The notes under the pieces are model-generated. The model saw only the letters and a program-made list of their open reading frames with translations. It searched no databases and was not told where the DNA came from. From Amaurobius ferox (taxonomy: Eukaryota > Arthropoda > Arachnida > Araneae > Amaurobiidae), in assembly GCA_951213105.1 (NCBI GenBank), contig OX578150.1, positions 20,004,022-20,068,021 of the forward strand: a DNA stretch of 64,000 bases, written 5' to 3'. Shown piece by piece: positions 45,302 through 57,656 of the stretch. The translations under genes were made by a program, and so were the position numbers. Positions within the stretch are counted from its first letter, which is position 1. Each line of letters opens with the position of its first letter.

Positions 45302-46359
45302 ATATACATATAGCTAGTAGCTGAAGGTGTGGATTTTCTGGAAAATATTGAAATTATTTTCAACTTTCAATATTGCATGTTAGCTGGAATAATATGTCCA
45401 ATGACTTTTAAAGAATTTTTTCTTATATTACAGCTACAATCAAATATATATTACATAACATAGTTATAAAAAATATTTAAATTTAAAATTATATGCATGA
45501 AAATTTCTTATTTATATACTGCAGTCAGCCACTATAATTTAATACTTTCTTTAAATACTCATACGTGTAGCTTAGAAAAGCTATAAAATAATTATGTTTT
45601 TATCTATAACAAGAATTTTATTTTCCTAAATCACAAATTTCAAACATTACGCCAAAGAGAATAACAAGAAAAATAATTTAAAATCCTTAAAACTATTCAG
45701 AATCCTAAATAATATACTGCTTATTATGTAGTAAATTATTAAATATATTATTATGCAAACAAATTTAAAACTGCTTTTGAAAAATAAATTATTAAATATA
45801 CTAGAACTTTTTTTAAATACAAAATAAGTATAATAAGCAGTACCATACCTCTCAGTTAAAGCAGTATTTAACAAATTTCTAATATCTTTATAGCGTATTG
45901 AGAGAACATTGAGTGAAATAAATACTCTCATATCAATGATACCAATTTCATCAATAATATCATAATTAATCATTGGTTTTTTTACCATTGCATTTTTAAC
46001 TGACCCTTAAGAACTTTCACACACACCTTCTAAAACTGGTGTAGTTATGCAATACATCAGAAATTTTATGATATATGAAACTGATTTCTATTCAAATACA
46101 TCCAATTTTAACTTGGATTTCATTTCAATACATTTATTTTCTCATTAAGCCATAACAATATTGTTAGTATTCAAAGCATATTATCTGACACCTGTTTCAA
46201 CTTCAGAATTAAGAGAAAATTTCTTGCAATTAGATTATGCATACTCCTGAAATGTTCCACAGGTAAATTTTCTAGATTCTAATGACTACTTGTTTTGGAG
46301 ATACTGTAATATGCAAAATTAATCACTAATTTAAATAAAATAACCACTCTTCTCTAGAT
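45302..46359. other. AT-rich stretch with one unassigned open frame
   Basis: A minus-strand frame at 45647-45988 (113 codons) starts MVKKPMINYDIIDEIGI and ends in a hydrophobic, AT-driven stretch. I recognise no family. It could be part of the neighbouring transposon at 46360-49860 or chance. Confidence 0.4.
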
Positions 46360-47086
46360 TCCACTGTCACGTGTGGGATATTTGCACATGCTTTGTAAAT
46401 AATTATATTGTGACTGTAAAGGGGTTTGTGTCTATATAAAATTGACATGATTTCATGAAAATATATATTTTTCTGTATTTTTTAAAATTAATTTCTTGGT
46501 GAGAAATACTAAAATCTGACAGGGGTTATGGTTTGTGTAAATGTCACGTGTGGAACAGAGCTAAATTAACAAAATTTGTTTCTTTTAAATTATCATAAAA
46601 ATTCAGCTAACTAAAAAAATATTACGATAACTTATTAGTTTTCTTAAAATATGGACTTTTTTACACAGTGTGTACTTGCTTTCATTATTTTCCAGAAGTT
46701 ATTACTTTAGTAAACCTTCTTTTAAACTGTAAATTGTGCACTGTCCCATACGTGACAATAGGAAAACCTGGTTTGTACGATTATTTGTAGCCTATTTTAA
46801 AGCATTAATAACTTTAATTTAATAGAATTTGGAATGCTTAAAACAATTTGTAGGATAGTTCAACCAATTTTTATAATTAATATAAACTGCAATACACAAC
46901 AATGAAAAGCAATTTAAGCAAAATTATAAATTTTCCAAATTATAAATTTATATTACAATTTAAGAAAATACAAAAATGTTGTTTATCTAATCCTGGATAA
47001 ATATGGTTAAAGTATATGAAGCAGCTAATAAGATATTTTTTAAAGAGTTAAACAAATTAAATTTCGTCATTAAACTTAAACTAGTC

Positions 47087-49204
47087 TCAATTATTGACAA
47101 CTATGGGAGCAGTAATTTTTTTAATAATTTCAGTCTTTCTGTAAATGATACAGTCAACAGAGATTGGCCATTTATACATCCCTGATGTACCTTTTGCTTC
47201 ATGCATAACTGATACTTCAATTTGATCTGCACTCTGAATATTTATTATTTCACCTGGGTAAGTTTTTGCTTCAAAAGAAACTACAACCCAGTCTCCTTGA
47301 CAAAGATTAGAATATTTATCGCAAAATTTCCTTTGATTGATGGGGATGAATTCTTCTGACTCATTTGGTTTTATCTTGCACAAGACTTTTTCATTTTTTC
47401 AACATACAATATGGAACTGGATTATTCCAGAAATGGTACATACATTTTCCCATGGCGCGGTAGCCCATTGGTTAGCGCGCTGGAGTTGCATTCGGTAGGC
47501 CCGGGTTCGATTCCAGCCACTGCCAAAAACTACCGCCGTGTTCATGCGGAGTACGATCACGTTAAACATGTGGGTCCGAAAGTCCTTCCGAGAGGTTGGT
47601 GGTAGGGGAAGGAGGGTACGGTCCCTGTGGATGCCTCCCCCACTGGGTTCCGGTCTAAATTGGGTGGCACTTCCCGACCGTCCAAACAGTTACCTTACCC
47701 CTTTCTGGTAGGTCGGACGGTCTGGGTTTCAACAACAACAACACATTTTCCCATGGCTTTTTCATTTCGATTTCATTTTTTATGTGTTCCTCTGCCATGA
47801 AAAGGACTTTAGTACTTTTCACCAGTGTGGATGCTACTGCAGCAAAGTCTTTTGCTTACTGAATGACTGGTCCACCCTGTGCCATAATCTTTTATTGGAC
47901 TTACGCTTGATATTACCTCCCACACCATCAACAACACCCTTTCCATGTGACGTGGCAAAGTATTTCCAAGAAAAATTCCGATTATATTTTTTGGATAGTA
48001 ATGACCATGTATTTATTCTTGAACTCTGAAGATGGTCTATTGCTCCAAATACCTTCTTCCAGGGGAATATTTTGAGGATACTCATTTCTAATGATCTCAT
48101 TGTATAATAATTCCATGCATGCAAACACCATGTCTTTGTCCTTACTCGCAGTGTCCGAGCAAATAACATATGTTTGACACTGACTTTAAAAAAACTGAAC
48201 TGCAGTAAACAGCAAAACACTTGCTCTACTTCAGAGTCACTTTGAACCTCATTTTGATAGTGGCACGAAAAAGACATTGCAAATCAACTTGGAGAACCCT
48301 TACATTTGAATCTTTTTTTATCCTTTTCAATTTCTGAATGCTGACTTCTTTTAATATTGACATGCTTCATCATAGTAGGCAAATCTTCAATCATTTTTTC
48401 ATAAAGATCACCACAATTTTCTTTTGTTAATAATTGCACTTGATCTTCAACCTTGTCCCATATTTTCCAAATCAGCTCTTTAGCTGGATCACTTGGCATG
48501 ATCAAAAGCTTTCCATTCTGACATCTAAGACATTCATTTCTCCAGCACACAGAGTCAAGACTTGAATCACAAAGGCAATTTTTCCAAAATTTATTTGAAT
48601 ACTGTTAATTCAAAGATTTGAGTTTTATCACAAAATTTTCATGAAGTTTACATTTGCACTGCTCTGGTGGTGTGCCTTTCAAGAGCAGAACATTTTTGAA
48701 TCTAAGGCTGCAGAATTTAGAGAAGCCCATGTCCATTTCCTCCTTGAATATACAAAAAACCTCTTTCAAAAGCGTTGTTAGGTAGTGCTCCTGGAGAGTT
48801 TTCTTTTTCCTCTCTTCCCAAACACACATACTGTCGATCATTCCTGGATATGTATATACTATATCGGGTCTGAAGAAGAAATTCATTACTTTAGAATAGT
48901 TTTTACTATCATGCTTTGTCATATTTCCCTCCATCTTGCTTTCTAAACATAAACCAACTTTTTTTGTTAATCTACTCACAACAACTGTTCGTTTCTGTGG
49001 TGACTTTGGAAGTGATCTGATTGTTTTCAACTCTATCTTACTATAAGTTTTTGAACACCTGTAAGAGGATTCAGCAGAATCTGAAGCGGTATCAGTGTTT
49101 TCCATTTTTTTCTTCTTAGCTCTCTGAATTCTCTTCCTATCTCTTTCATACCTTTTTAATTCCTGCTTTTCCACTTCACGCATTTGTTTGTTTTTTTCTG
49201 ACAT
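47087..49204 (-). pseudogene. Transposase-like gene of unassigned family (basic N terminus, HGKG block)
   Basis: From the ATG at 49204 it opens with a basic coiled stretch (EKNKQMREVEKQELKRYERDRKR). SLPKSPQKRTVVVSRL, FSKFCSLRFKNVLLLKGTP and CKCKLHENF follow, then a stop at 48605. Later parts, in shifted frames, include CWRNECLRCQNGKL, SFSCHYQNEVQSDSE (a likely acidic catalytic area) and FSWKYFATSHGKGVVDGVGG. The C-terminal piece (47383-47087) has GDWVVVSFEAKTYPGEI. I remember this motif order from multi-copy invertebrate proteins of unknown class and infer a DNA transposase. SINE-A (47456-47742) interrupts it. Confidence 0.6.
47456..47742 (+). mobile_element. SINE-A, full-length copy
   Basis: A 287-bp copy flanked by the exact 14-bp duplication ACATTTTCCCATGG (47442-47455, 47743-47756). 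The tRNA-like head has an A box TAGCCCATTGG (47461) and B box GGGTTCGATTCC (about 47501). The body follows, then the hairpin (arms GACCGTCC 47676-47683 and GGACGGTC 47715-47722), ending in (CAA)n. This is the reference copy for the truncated ones at 20277, 27422 and 30583. The tRNA of origin cannot be assigned with confidence; Arg-like is possible. Confidence 0.92.
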
Positions 49205-49860
49205 CTTAGTTTACAGATTCGCTTATTTTCTTCTTGCCTTCATTTCTGCATTTCCTTCATTCTGGATGCACTTGTTGATCTCACAACGTCCATCTTGTTT
49301 TTTAAGTCTGAATAATCCATCTTTTCTGGTCTATAGAAAGAACAAAAAATTCTAAGAAAAACTGATAAAACCTACATTCCGAAATAAGCAGCTTTGTTAT
49401 TTTCATGTTAATTTTTAACTAATTAAAAATCGTCTGTCATAAATGTTAAATGTTCTGCAATGTTAGCCAGTAAAAAATAAATTGGTACAAAATTTAAGTA
49501 AAAGAAAATCCAACTTCAAACAATCTGAAAACTAAGTTAATATTATATAATACTTAGTTAACTTGCAGAGACCAAAAATAAAAAAAAATGCACTATTCAA
49601 TTTGGTTATGTTTATTAGATTTGCTTGTGTAGGATAAGCAAATCTGTTGTGTGTTTGTCTCCCACCCGTGACGTCCCGTGCGGGACAAAAAGTAAACTGT
49701 AATAATATTTTTCCTGATGAAAACTAAATCTATTCAATATAATATCTAAGTGCCAATTAACAATTCCTGTTTGGAAATAAAAAATGAAAGTTAAAAAATT
49801 ATTTATTGAGTTTCAAGGCTAAAAATAATCTATTTCCTGTCACATGTGGGACACTTAGAA

Positions 49861-51630
49861 TTTAATAATGTAAATATTTGTTCCCTGATCCTATTTTATA
49901 GAAACCACTTTTAAATAGTGAAAAATGAAAAGAACTTATACTTTTTTATACTTTGCAGAGAAATCTGATCATAATGACATTATTGTACCTAAAATGAGTT
50001 TGAAAAATGTACCATTAGAAACACATGGCCAATACCTTAGGGTAGCCATGTTTAAACCAGTGTTGACACTTAATAACTGAAGATTTCTCTAAAATATTTT
50101 AAAATACAATAAATTCCATATCTTGGTAACATAATAATGTAAGATTGGATATGGTGAAAAAATCTTTATTTTTGTCTGACTTATTACCAGTTTTCATGGA
50201 ATAATATGTCACTAATCTTTCGATGCCACCAACTTGCACACCAACTTGCTCATTAAGAGATTTAAAAAAATTATAAAAGACTTAAACCATTTTTAAAATA
50301 AATAAAGTATAATTAAATAAATGTATAATTACTAGACCTTTGATACAACCTACAAATCTGGAAGTAGAATAGGACTAAAACATTTCCATGACTGTGTTAT
50401 TAAGATATGATGATGGAAAATTACACAATTCTTTGGTTTCATTTGTATTGATCATGGTTTCAATGATGTGAATATTTCTGAATCAACCCAGATATTAATC
50501 TATTGAAAGTATGTTCATGGTAAATTGCACATTGCTGAACAACTTTTGACTAATGTGAAAGAATATTATAAATATCCAAAAGGAGCCATATATGGAAGAG
50601 TTGATTTTGAAATAATTTTATCCTGAAAGGACAATATTTTGGGTTTTTCCCACATGCTATCACAATAACTTTAAAGTCACCAATAAATATTCTGAAGACC
50701 TGAGTAAGCAACAAACAGCATAAATATAAGTAATTTGGAATGTTAAAAATATTTATTAAAATAGCATTAAAGGGACATTTTAACAATTCTTGAAACTTTT
50801 TCCGTACACAAACTCTTTAATAGAGTCTATCAAACTGTGATCCTTATTTATGATATCTCGCATACTAGAATGTTTCTGTATAAGTTCAATGCAATGCAAT
50901 GCATCATATCCCAGGATAGAGGGGCATCATCTATAACAAGGGTATTTTACAATGGTTGACAATTTATACTATCCATCAACAGCCTAGCTGACTAAATTTT
51001 TTCTCAGGAAGACTGAACTGAACCCTAACTTGTCAAAGGTGCTCAAAATGCTAGTTGCTAGTCATTACCCTATCAAATTGTTGATGAAGTTATATCCCAA
51101 ATACACCGATTGAAACCTGTTTTTCCTATTCATATCAAAAATAGGGATTCTGATGCCAATGATATCCTTGCTTCCAGGGTAAATAGTCACTTTGTTGGCC
51201 ACAACACCTACAGAAAAATCATTGTCCATTATAAATGAAGAATTTTCAAGTACTGAATATATTACAGGTAAAAACAGACAAGGAAATTATTTTTAATAGC
51301 TTTGAACTCCAACGGTGCAGCCATTATTTCGGAGGACACTTAATGGCTCTCATGCTTTATAAGATTAGATTTATATGTTAAATATGCTGCATCAGTAAAA
51401 TTAAAGGCATTTATTTTGGTTAGATTTTACAGCTGTTTATGATTTTTTTATTTGTTTAGTTTGGTACTGCTTAAATACTAAGTATGTGCTTAGTTGAATC
51501 TAGGAACTGTTTTCAGTTCTGTAGTAAGGGAAATGCAAGCAAAGTCCCTGCATCAAGCACCATATCAATAGGGAGCCACCGTAGCATCTCTATCCATAAG
51601 GCATATAAGAAAAGCGGCATAATCAAATTT
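49861..51630. other. Stretch without recognisable gene
   Basis: AT-rich sequence. The segment 51540-51630 leads into the tandem array and may be an extra partial spacer. No coding family was recognised. Confidence 0.5.
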
Positions 51631-53704
51631 ACTTCACACTAGGCACCAAATAGAATTTCTACGAGACTAACTGTTTCAAATCAAGCTTTGTGATGGTCTT
51701 GAAAAATTTTTTCCTCCGAAGTTTGCAATATACCATATCTTCTTCATTCTTGTCTCCCAGTGAGCATCAGCAACATGGTTTGATAGTCAATTTCTTTAAT
51801 ACACTTCTGAACTGTCACTACCTTAACTGATAACATGAATAAAATCAGTTAGTTATCAACTTTAACTATACAAAAATGGTAGTTTTCAATGATAGATACA
51901 AAATTATGAATCAAGTAAAACAATATTTACACTCAACAAAAAAATATAAAATTAAATTCACCCATAGTTACAAATCATAACTACTATGGAGTTCTGAGCT
52001 TTTCATGGTTTTAACCCTTTTCATAAATGGCTTACCCTAAGGGACTTGCTTTTTTAATGAATATGGGTGTTGCTATCCTGAAGTACCTTAACAATCTTGT
52101 TCTTCTTTTTCCTATTTTTCATCTTTCTGCCCTTGCCCTCTTTCTGGCCTTTGCTGCTGGTGCCATCAATGCTGAGTCCTTAGTAAACATCACATCTGCT
52201 CTATGAGCCCTAGTACCACTCTTCGGCCTCTGCCGTAAGGTACACCGTTTGGGCTTGGGAAAGGGTTCATGTGTCTATCATGTGAAAGGGGCAGAGCTGT
52301 GTGCATCAGTAGCAAGGCTTTTAATAAATGCTTGTAGTAAATGATTCTAGATGTGAGTTCCTTGGTTGGATGGTGGAGAGTGTTTCATATCGAGAAATGT
52401 CATCATGGATTCTCGGTGGATCTTGGGCCTGGTGCATGCTATGGCCAGCTCTCCATCATCTAGCTTTGTGAATGACTCTTCCAATTACACTTAGCACATT
52501 ATAGAAAAATGTAGGGAGGGTTTTGATTAAACCAGAAGTAATTCATGGTTTTTCAATTAGTGGTGGAACTGGTCGTCCCTTGTAGCTGCTTTACAACCCT
52601 TAGAGTGAGCTGTATAGCCTGGGTGATAAATGCATTAGTGGTGATAGAACTTGGGAATGTCTGCTGTCTCAGATTCTTTGTTCTGCATCTGTGCCAATCA
52701 TACTTTCCTACCAAATGTATAAATATGAATTGATCTACTTCTACCTCCTCGAGAGAACAACAAATTGCACAGAATAATTTAATGACCAAGAGTGAAAATT
52801 TTTACGTCTTTATTTAGCAGATTCTTTTTCTGAAATATCACCTTTCTTAATTCATAAACATACTGTTAAAGCTACAGGAGAGTTTATATCTTCAAAAAGC
52901 TCAGATCTGGGAATCACATAGTTGTAACATGTTCCAAATATCACAACAGGGCAATGCTATAGTTGAAAAAAGATTAGGGAGCGTGAAGTAACAGTTTCAC
53001 GTCGTGTCATTTCAGAAGGAGATCTGTAGCTTGATTCAGAAGCCCAAATCTTAGGCCAACTACACGATTAAAAGCTACAAGATGTTCGACACATAGTTAT
53101 ATGCAAGAATGGTTAAATAATACCTACGAAGTATTTAATTTTAACATTTGATGCACCAATTTTACCACAACTTATTAAGGCTGTTTATTTAAGTTGTTCT
53201 GTCAAGCCATATATACTCAATCCTTTTGAGGTACTTTTGGTGCCAGCGGTTTGGTTTCCTGGCATGAATCCTCCTTCACTTGTGCACGCTGCTAAGATAT
53301 TGGCCATGACAGTGATTTTTGTTTTAGAGGTACCCAAATGTGTCAATTACTCTGGAGAACACCCAGCATATTCATGATCTTGTTCAAAATATATTTTTAA
53401 AAAAGAGATGTAGGTAGTGAAAATAGTTAACATAATATACTCCAATGCTCGCAAAATGTTTTCTGCTCTTTTCCGCAAACAGGTGTAAAGATTTGCTCCT
53501 GCTACATCATTTAAAATAAGTCAATCAGTACACAAATCTATTTGCACTTGAAATTAAAAGTTGTAGAGGTACAATTAAAGTCAAGTCAAATCATCAACTA
53601 GCTAATGTTCACAATACTATTTTTACTATTAAAAATTTTTCACAAGTTCAAAACTCAAAAACTGGTCAGCATTTTAATCAAACTAATAATCTTGCATTAA
53701 ATCT
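51631..53704 (+). repeat. Array unit 1 (type A)
   Basis: 2074 bp. It carries type-A variants shared with unit 3: TTTTTCTGAAATATC, GGGAGCGTGAAG, GCTAAGATATTGGCC. It lacks the long poly-T found in the other units (here CTTCTTTTTCCTATTTTTC). Confidence 0.88.
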
Positions 53705-55800
53705 ACTTCATACTGGGCACCGAATAGAGTTTCTGCGTGACTAACTGTTTCAAGCCTTGTGATGGTCTTGAAAAAAATTTTCCTACGAAGTTCGCAATAT
53801 ACCATATCTTGTTCATTCTTTTCTCCCAGTGAACTTCAGTCATATGGTTTGAAAGTCAATTTCTTTAATACACTTCTGAACTGTCACTACCTTAACTGAT
53901 AACATGAATAAAATGACTTAGTGATCAACTTTTGCTATAAAAATTAGTAGTTTTCAATGGTACATACAAAATTACGAATCAAGTAAAACAATATTTACAC
54001 TCAACCAAAAAATATAAAACTAAAGTCACACATAGTTACAAATCATACTACTATGGCATTCTGAGCTTTTCATGGTTTTAGCCCTTTTCATAGATGGCAT
54101 ACTTTTGCTTTTTAGTGACTATGGGTGTTGCAATCCTGAAGTATCTTAACAACCGTGTTCTTATTTTTTTTTTTATTATTATTATTTTTTTTTTTTTTTT
54201 TTTTTTGTCTTTCTATTTATGTCCTCTTTCTGACCTTTGCTGCTGGTGCATCGATGCTGAGTCCTTTATAGACATCACATCTGCTCTATGAGCCCTAGTA
54301 CCACTCTTCGGCCTCTGCCGTAAGGTACACCGTTTGGGCTTGGGAAAGGGTTCATGTGTCTATCATGTGAAAGGGGCAGAGCTGTGTGCATCAGTAGCAA
54401 GGCTTTTAATAAATGCTTGTAGTAAAGGATTCTAGATGTGAGTTCCTTGGTTGCATTGGTTGGATGGTGGACAGTGTTTCATATCGAGAAATGTCATCAT
54501 GGATTCTCGGTGGATCTTGGGCCTGGTGCATGCTATGGCCAGCTCTCCATCATCTAGCTTTATGAATGACTCTTCCAATTACACTTAGCACATTATAGAA
54601 AAATGTAGCGAGGGTTTTGATTAAATCAGAAGTAATTCATGGTTTTTCAATTAGTGGTGGAACTGGTCGTCCCTTGTAGCTGCTTTACAACCCTTAGAGT
54701 GAGCTGTATAACCTGGGTGATAAATGCATTAGTGGTGATAGAACTTGGGAATGTCTGCTGTCTCAGATTCTTTGTTCTGCATCTTGTGTCAATCATACTT
54801 TCCTACCAAATGTATAAGTATGAATTGAGCTACTTCAACCTCCATGAGAGAACAACAAATTGCACAGAATAATTTAATCACCAACAGTGAAAATTTTTAC
54901 ATCTTGATTTAGCAGATTCTTTTGCTAAAATATCACCTTTCTTAATTCATAAACATACTGTTAAAGCTACAGGAGAGTTTACATCTTCATAAAGCTCAGA
55001 TCTGGGGATCACATAGTTATAACATGTTCCAAATATCACAGCAGAGCAATGCTACAGCTGAAAATGATTAGAGAGCGTAAAGTAACAGTTTCACTTCATG
55101 TCATTTCAGGAGATCTGTTGCTTGGTTCAGAAGCACAAATCTTTGATCAACAACACAATTAAAAGCTACAAGGTGTTTAATACATAATAATATGCAAGAA
55201 TGGTTAAATAATACCTACAAAGTATTTAATTTTACATTTGATGCACCAATTTTACCACAACTTATTAAAGTTGTTTATTTAAGTTGTTCTGTCAAGCCAT
55301 ATATACTCAATCCTTTTGAGGTACTTTTGGTGCCAGCGGTTTGGTTTCCTCTCATGAATCCTCCTTCACTTGTGCACGCTGCTGCGAGTGTGAGATTGGC
55401 CATGACAGTGGTTCTTGTTTTAAAGGTACCCAAATGTGTCAATTACTCTGGAGAACACCCAGCATATTCATGATCTTGTTCAAAATATATTTTTAAAAAA
55501 GAGATGTAGGTAGTGAAAATAGTTAACATAATATACTCCAATGCTCACAAAATGTTTTCTGCTCTTTTCTGCAAACAGGTGTAAAGATTTGCTCCTGCTA
55601 CATCATTTAAAATAAGTCAATCAGTACACAAATCTATTTGCACTTGAAATTAAAAGTTGTAGAGGTACAATTAAAGTCAAGTCAAATCATCAACTAGCTA
55701 ATGTTCACAATACTATTTTTACTATTAAAAATTTTTCACAAGTTCAAAACTCAAAAACTGGTCAGCATTTTAATCAAACTAATAATCTTGCATTAAATCT
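53705..55800 (+). repeat. Array unit 2 (type B)
   Basis: 2096 bp. It carries type-B variants shared with unit 4: TTTTGCTAAAATATC, AGAGAGCGTAAAG, GCTGCGAGTGTGAGATTGG. It has a T-rich tract at about 54163-54206. A 93-codon open ORF1 remnant lies at 55192-55473. Confidence 0.88.
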
Positions 55801-57656
55801 ACTTCATAGTGATCAACTTTTGCTATAAAAAATAGTAGTTTTCAATGATACATACAAAATTACGAATCAAGTAAAACAATATTTACACTCAACCAAAAAA
55901 TATAAAACTAAAGTCACCCATAGTTACAAATCATACTACTATGGCATTCTCAGCTTTTCATGGTTTTAGCCCTTTTCATAGGGGGCATACTTTTGCTTTT
56001 TAGTGGCTATGGGTGTTGCAATCCTGAAGTACCTTAACAACCTTGTTCTTTTTTTTTTTTTTTTTTTTTTTTGTCTTTCTATTTATGTCCTCTTTCTGAC
56101 CTTTGCTGCTGGTGCATCGATGCTGTGTCCTTTATAGACATCACATCTGCTCTATGTACCCTAGTACCACTCTTCGGCCTCTGCCGTAAGGTACACCATT
56201 TGGGCTTGGGAAAGGGTTCATGTGTCTATCATGTGAAAGGGGCAGAGCTGTGTGCATCAGTAGCAAGGCTTTTAATAAATGCTTGTAGTAAATGATTCTA
56301 GATGTGAGTTCCTTGGTTGGATGGTGGAGAGTGTTTCATATCGAGAAATGTCATCATGGATTCTCGGTGGATCTTGGGCCTGGTGCATGCTTTGGCCAGC
56401 TCTCCATCATCTAGCTTTGTGAATGACTCTTCCAATTACACTTAGCACATTATAGAAAAATGTAGGGAAGGTTTTGATTAAACCAGAAGTAATTCATGGT
56501 TTTTCAATTAGTGGTGGAACTGGTCGTCCCTTGTAGCTGCTTTACAACCCTTAGAGTGAGCTGTATAGCCTGGGTGATAAATGCATTAGTGGTGATAGAA
56601 CTTGGGAATGTCTGCTGTCTCAGATTCTTTGTTCTGCATCTTGTGTCAATCATATTTTCCTACCAAATGTATAAGTATGAATTGAGCTACTTCAACCTCC
56701 ATGAGAGAACAACAAATTGCACAGAATAATTTAATGACCAAGAGTGAAAATTTTTACGTCTTTATTTAGCAGATTCTTTTTCTGAAATATCACCTTTCTT
56801 AATTCATAAACATACTGTTAAAGCTACAGGAGAGTTTATATCTTCAAAAAGCTCAGATCTGGGAATCACATAGTTGTAACATGTTCCAAATATCACAACA
56901 GGGCAATGCTATAGTTGAAAAAAGATTAGGGAGCGTGAAGTAACAGTTTCACGTCGTGTCATTTCAGAAGGAGATCTGTAGCTTGATTCAGAAGCCCAAA
57001 TCTTAGGCCAACTACACGATTAAAAGCTACAAGATGTTCGACACATAGTTATATGCAAGAATGGTTAAATAATACCTACGAAGTATTTAATTTTAACATT
57101 TGATGCACCAATTTTACCACAACTTATTAAGGCTGTTTATTTAAGTTGTTCTGTCAAGCCATATATACTCAATCCTTTTGAGGTACTTTTGGTGCCAGCG
57201 GTTTGGTTTCCTGGCATGAATCCTCCTTCACTTGTGCACGCTGCTAAGATATTGGCCATGACAGTGATTCTTGTTTTAGAGGTACCCAAATGTGTCAATT
57301 ACTCTGGAGAACACCCAGCATATTCATGATCTTGTTCAAAATATATTTTTAAAAAAGAAATGTAGGTAGTGAAAATAGTTAACATAATATACTCCAATGC
57401 TCGCAAAATGTTTTCTGCTCTTTTCCGCAAACAGGTGTAAAGATTTGCTCCTGCTACATCATTTAAAATAAGTCAATCAGTACACAAATCTATTTGCACT
57501 TGAAATTAAAAGTTGTAGAGGTACAATTAAAGTCAAGTCAAATCATCAACTAGCTAATGTTCACAATACTATTTTTACTATTAAAAATTTTTCACAAGTT
57601 CAAAACTCAAAAACTGGTCAGCATTTTAATCAAACTAATAATCTTGCATTAAATCT
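55801..57656 (+). repeat. Array unit 3 (type A, spacer deletion)
   Basis: 1856 bp. About 210 bp of spacer are missing between ACTTCAT and AGTGATCAAC. The body has type-A variants, but the 5' UTR part shares CTGTGTCC and CTATGTACCC with unit 4. Its poly-T lies at about 56050-56072. Confidence 0.88.

Larger units (their letters stand above)
46360..49860 (-). mobile_element. DNA transposon with GTCACGTGTGGGACA-like subterminal repeats
   Basis: The motif occurs at 46366 (GTCACGTGTGGGATA), 46543 (GTCACGTGTGGAACA), 46742 (inverted TGTCCCATACGTGAC), 49657-49672 (inverted TCTCCCACCCGTGAC), 49673 (palindromic GTCCCGTGCGGGAC) and 49839 (GTCACATGTGGGACA). The copies cluster on both sides of one minus-strand gene, as transposase-binding subterminal repeats do. 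Exact ends and target duplication were not found, so the limits are approximate. Confidence 0.6.

Noticed and set aside
45647..45988. 113-codon minus-strand frame
   Set aside because: C-terminal half is a hydrophobic stretch expected from AT-rich DNA; no family match, so it is reported only as unassigned.
47461..47520. Possible tRNA gene (A and B boxes)
   Set aside because: The boxes belong to the head of a SINE with body, LINE-like tail, CAA repeats and a target duplication.
47411..47605. Small open frame across the SINE head and body
   Set aside because: It is produced by SINE sequence; the same peptide fragment recurs inside other proteins wherever SINE-A lies (22189 region).
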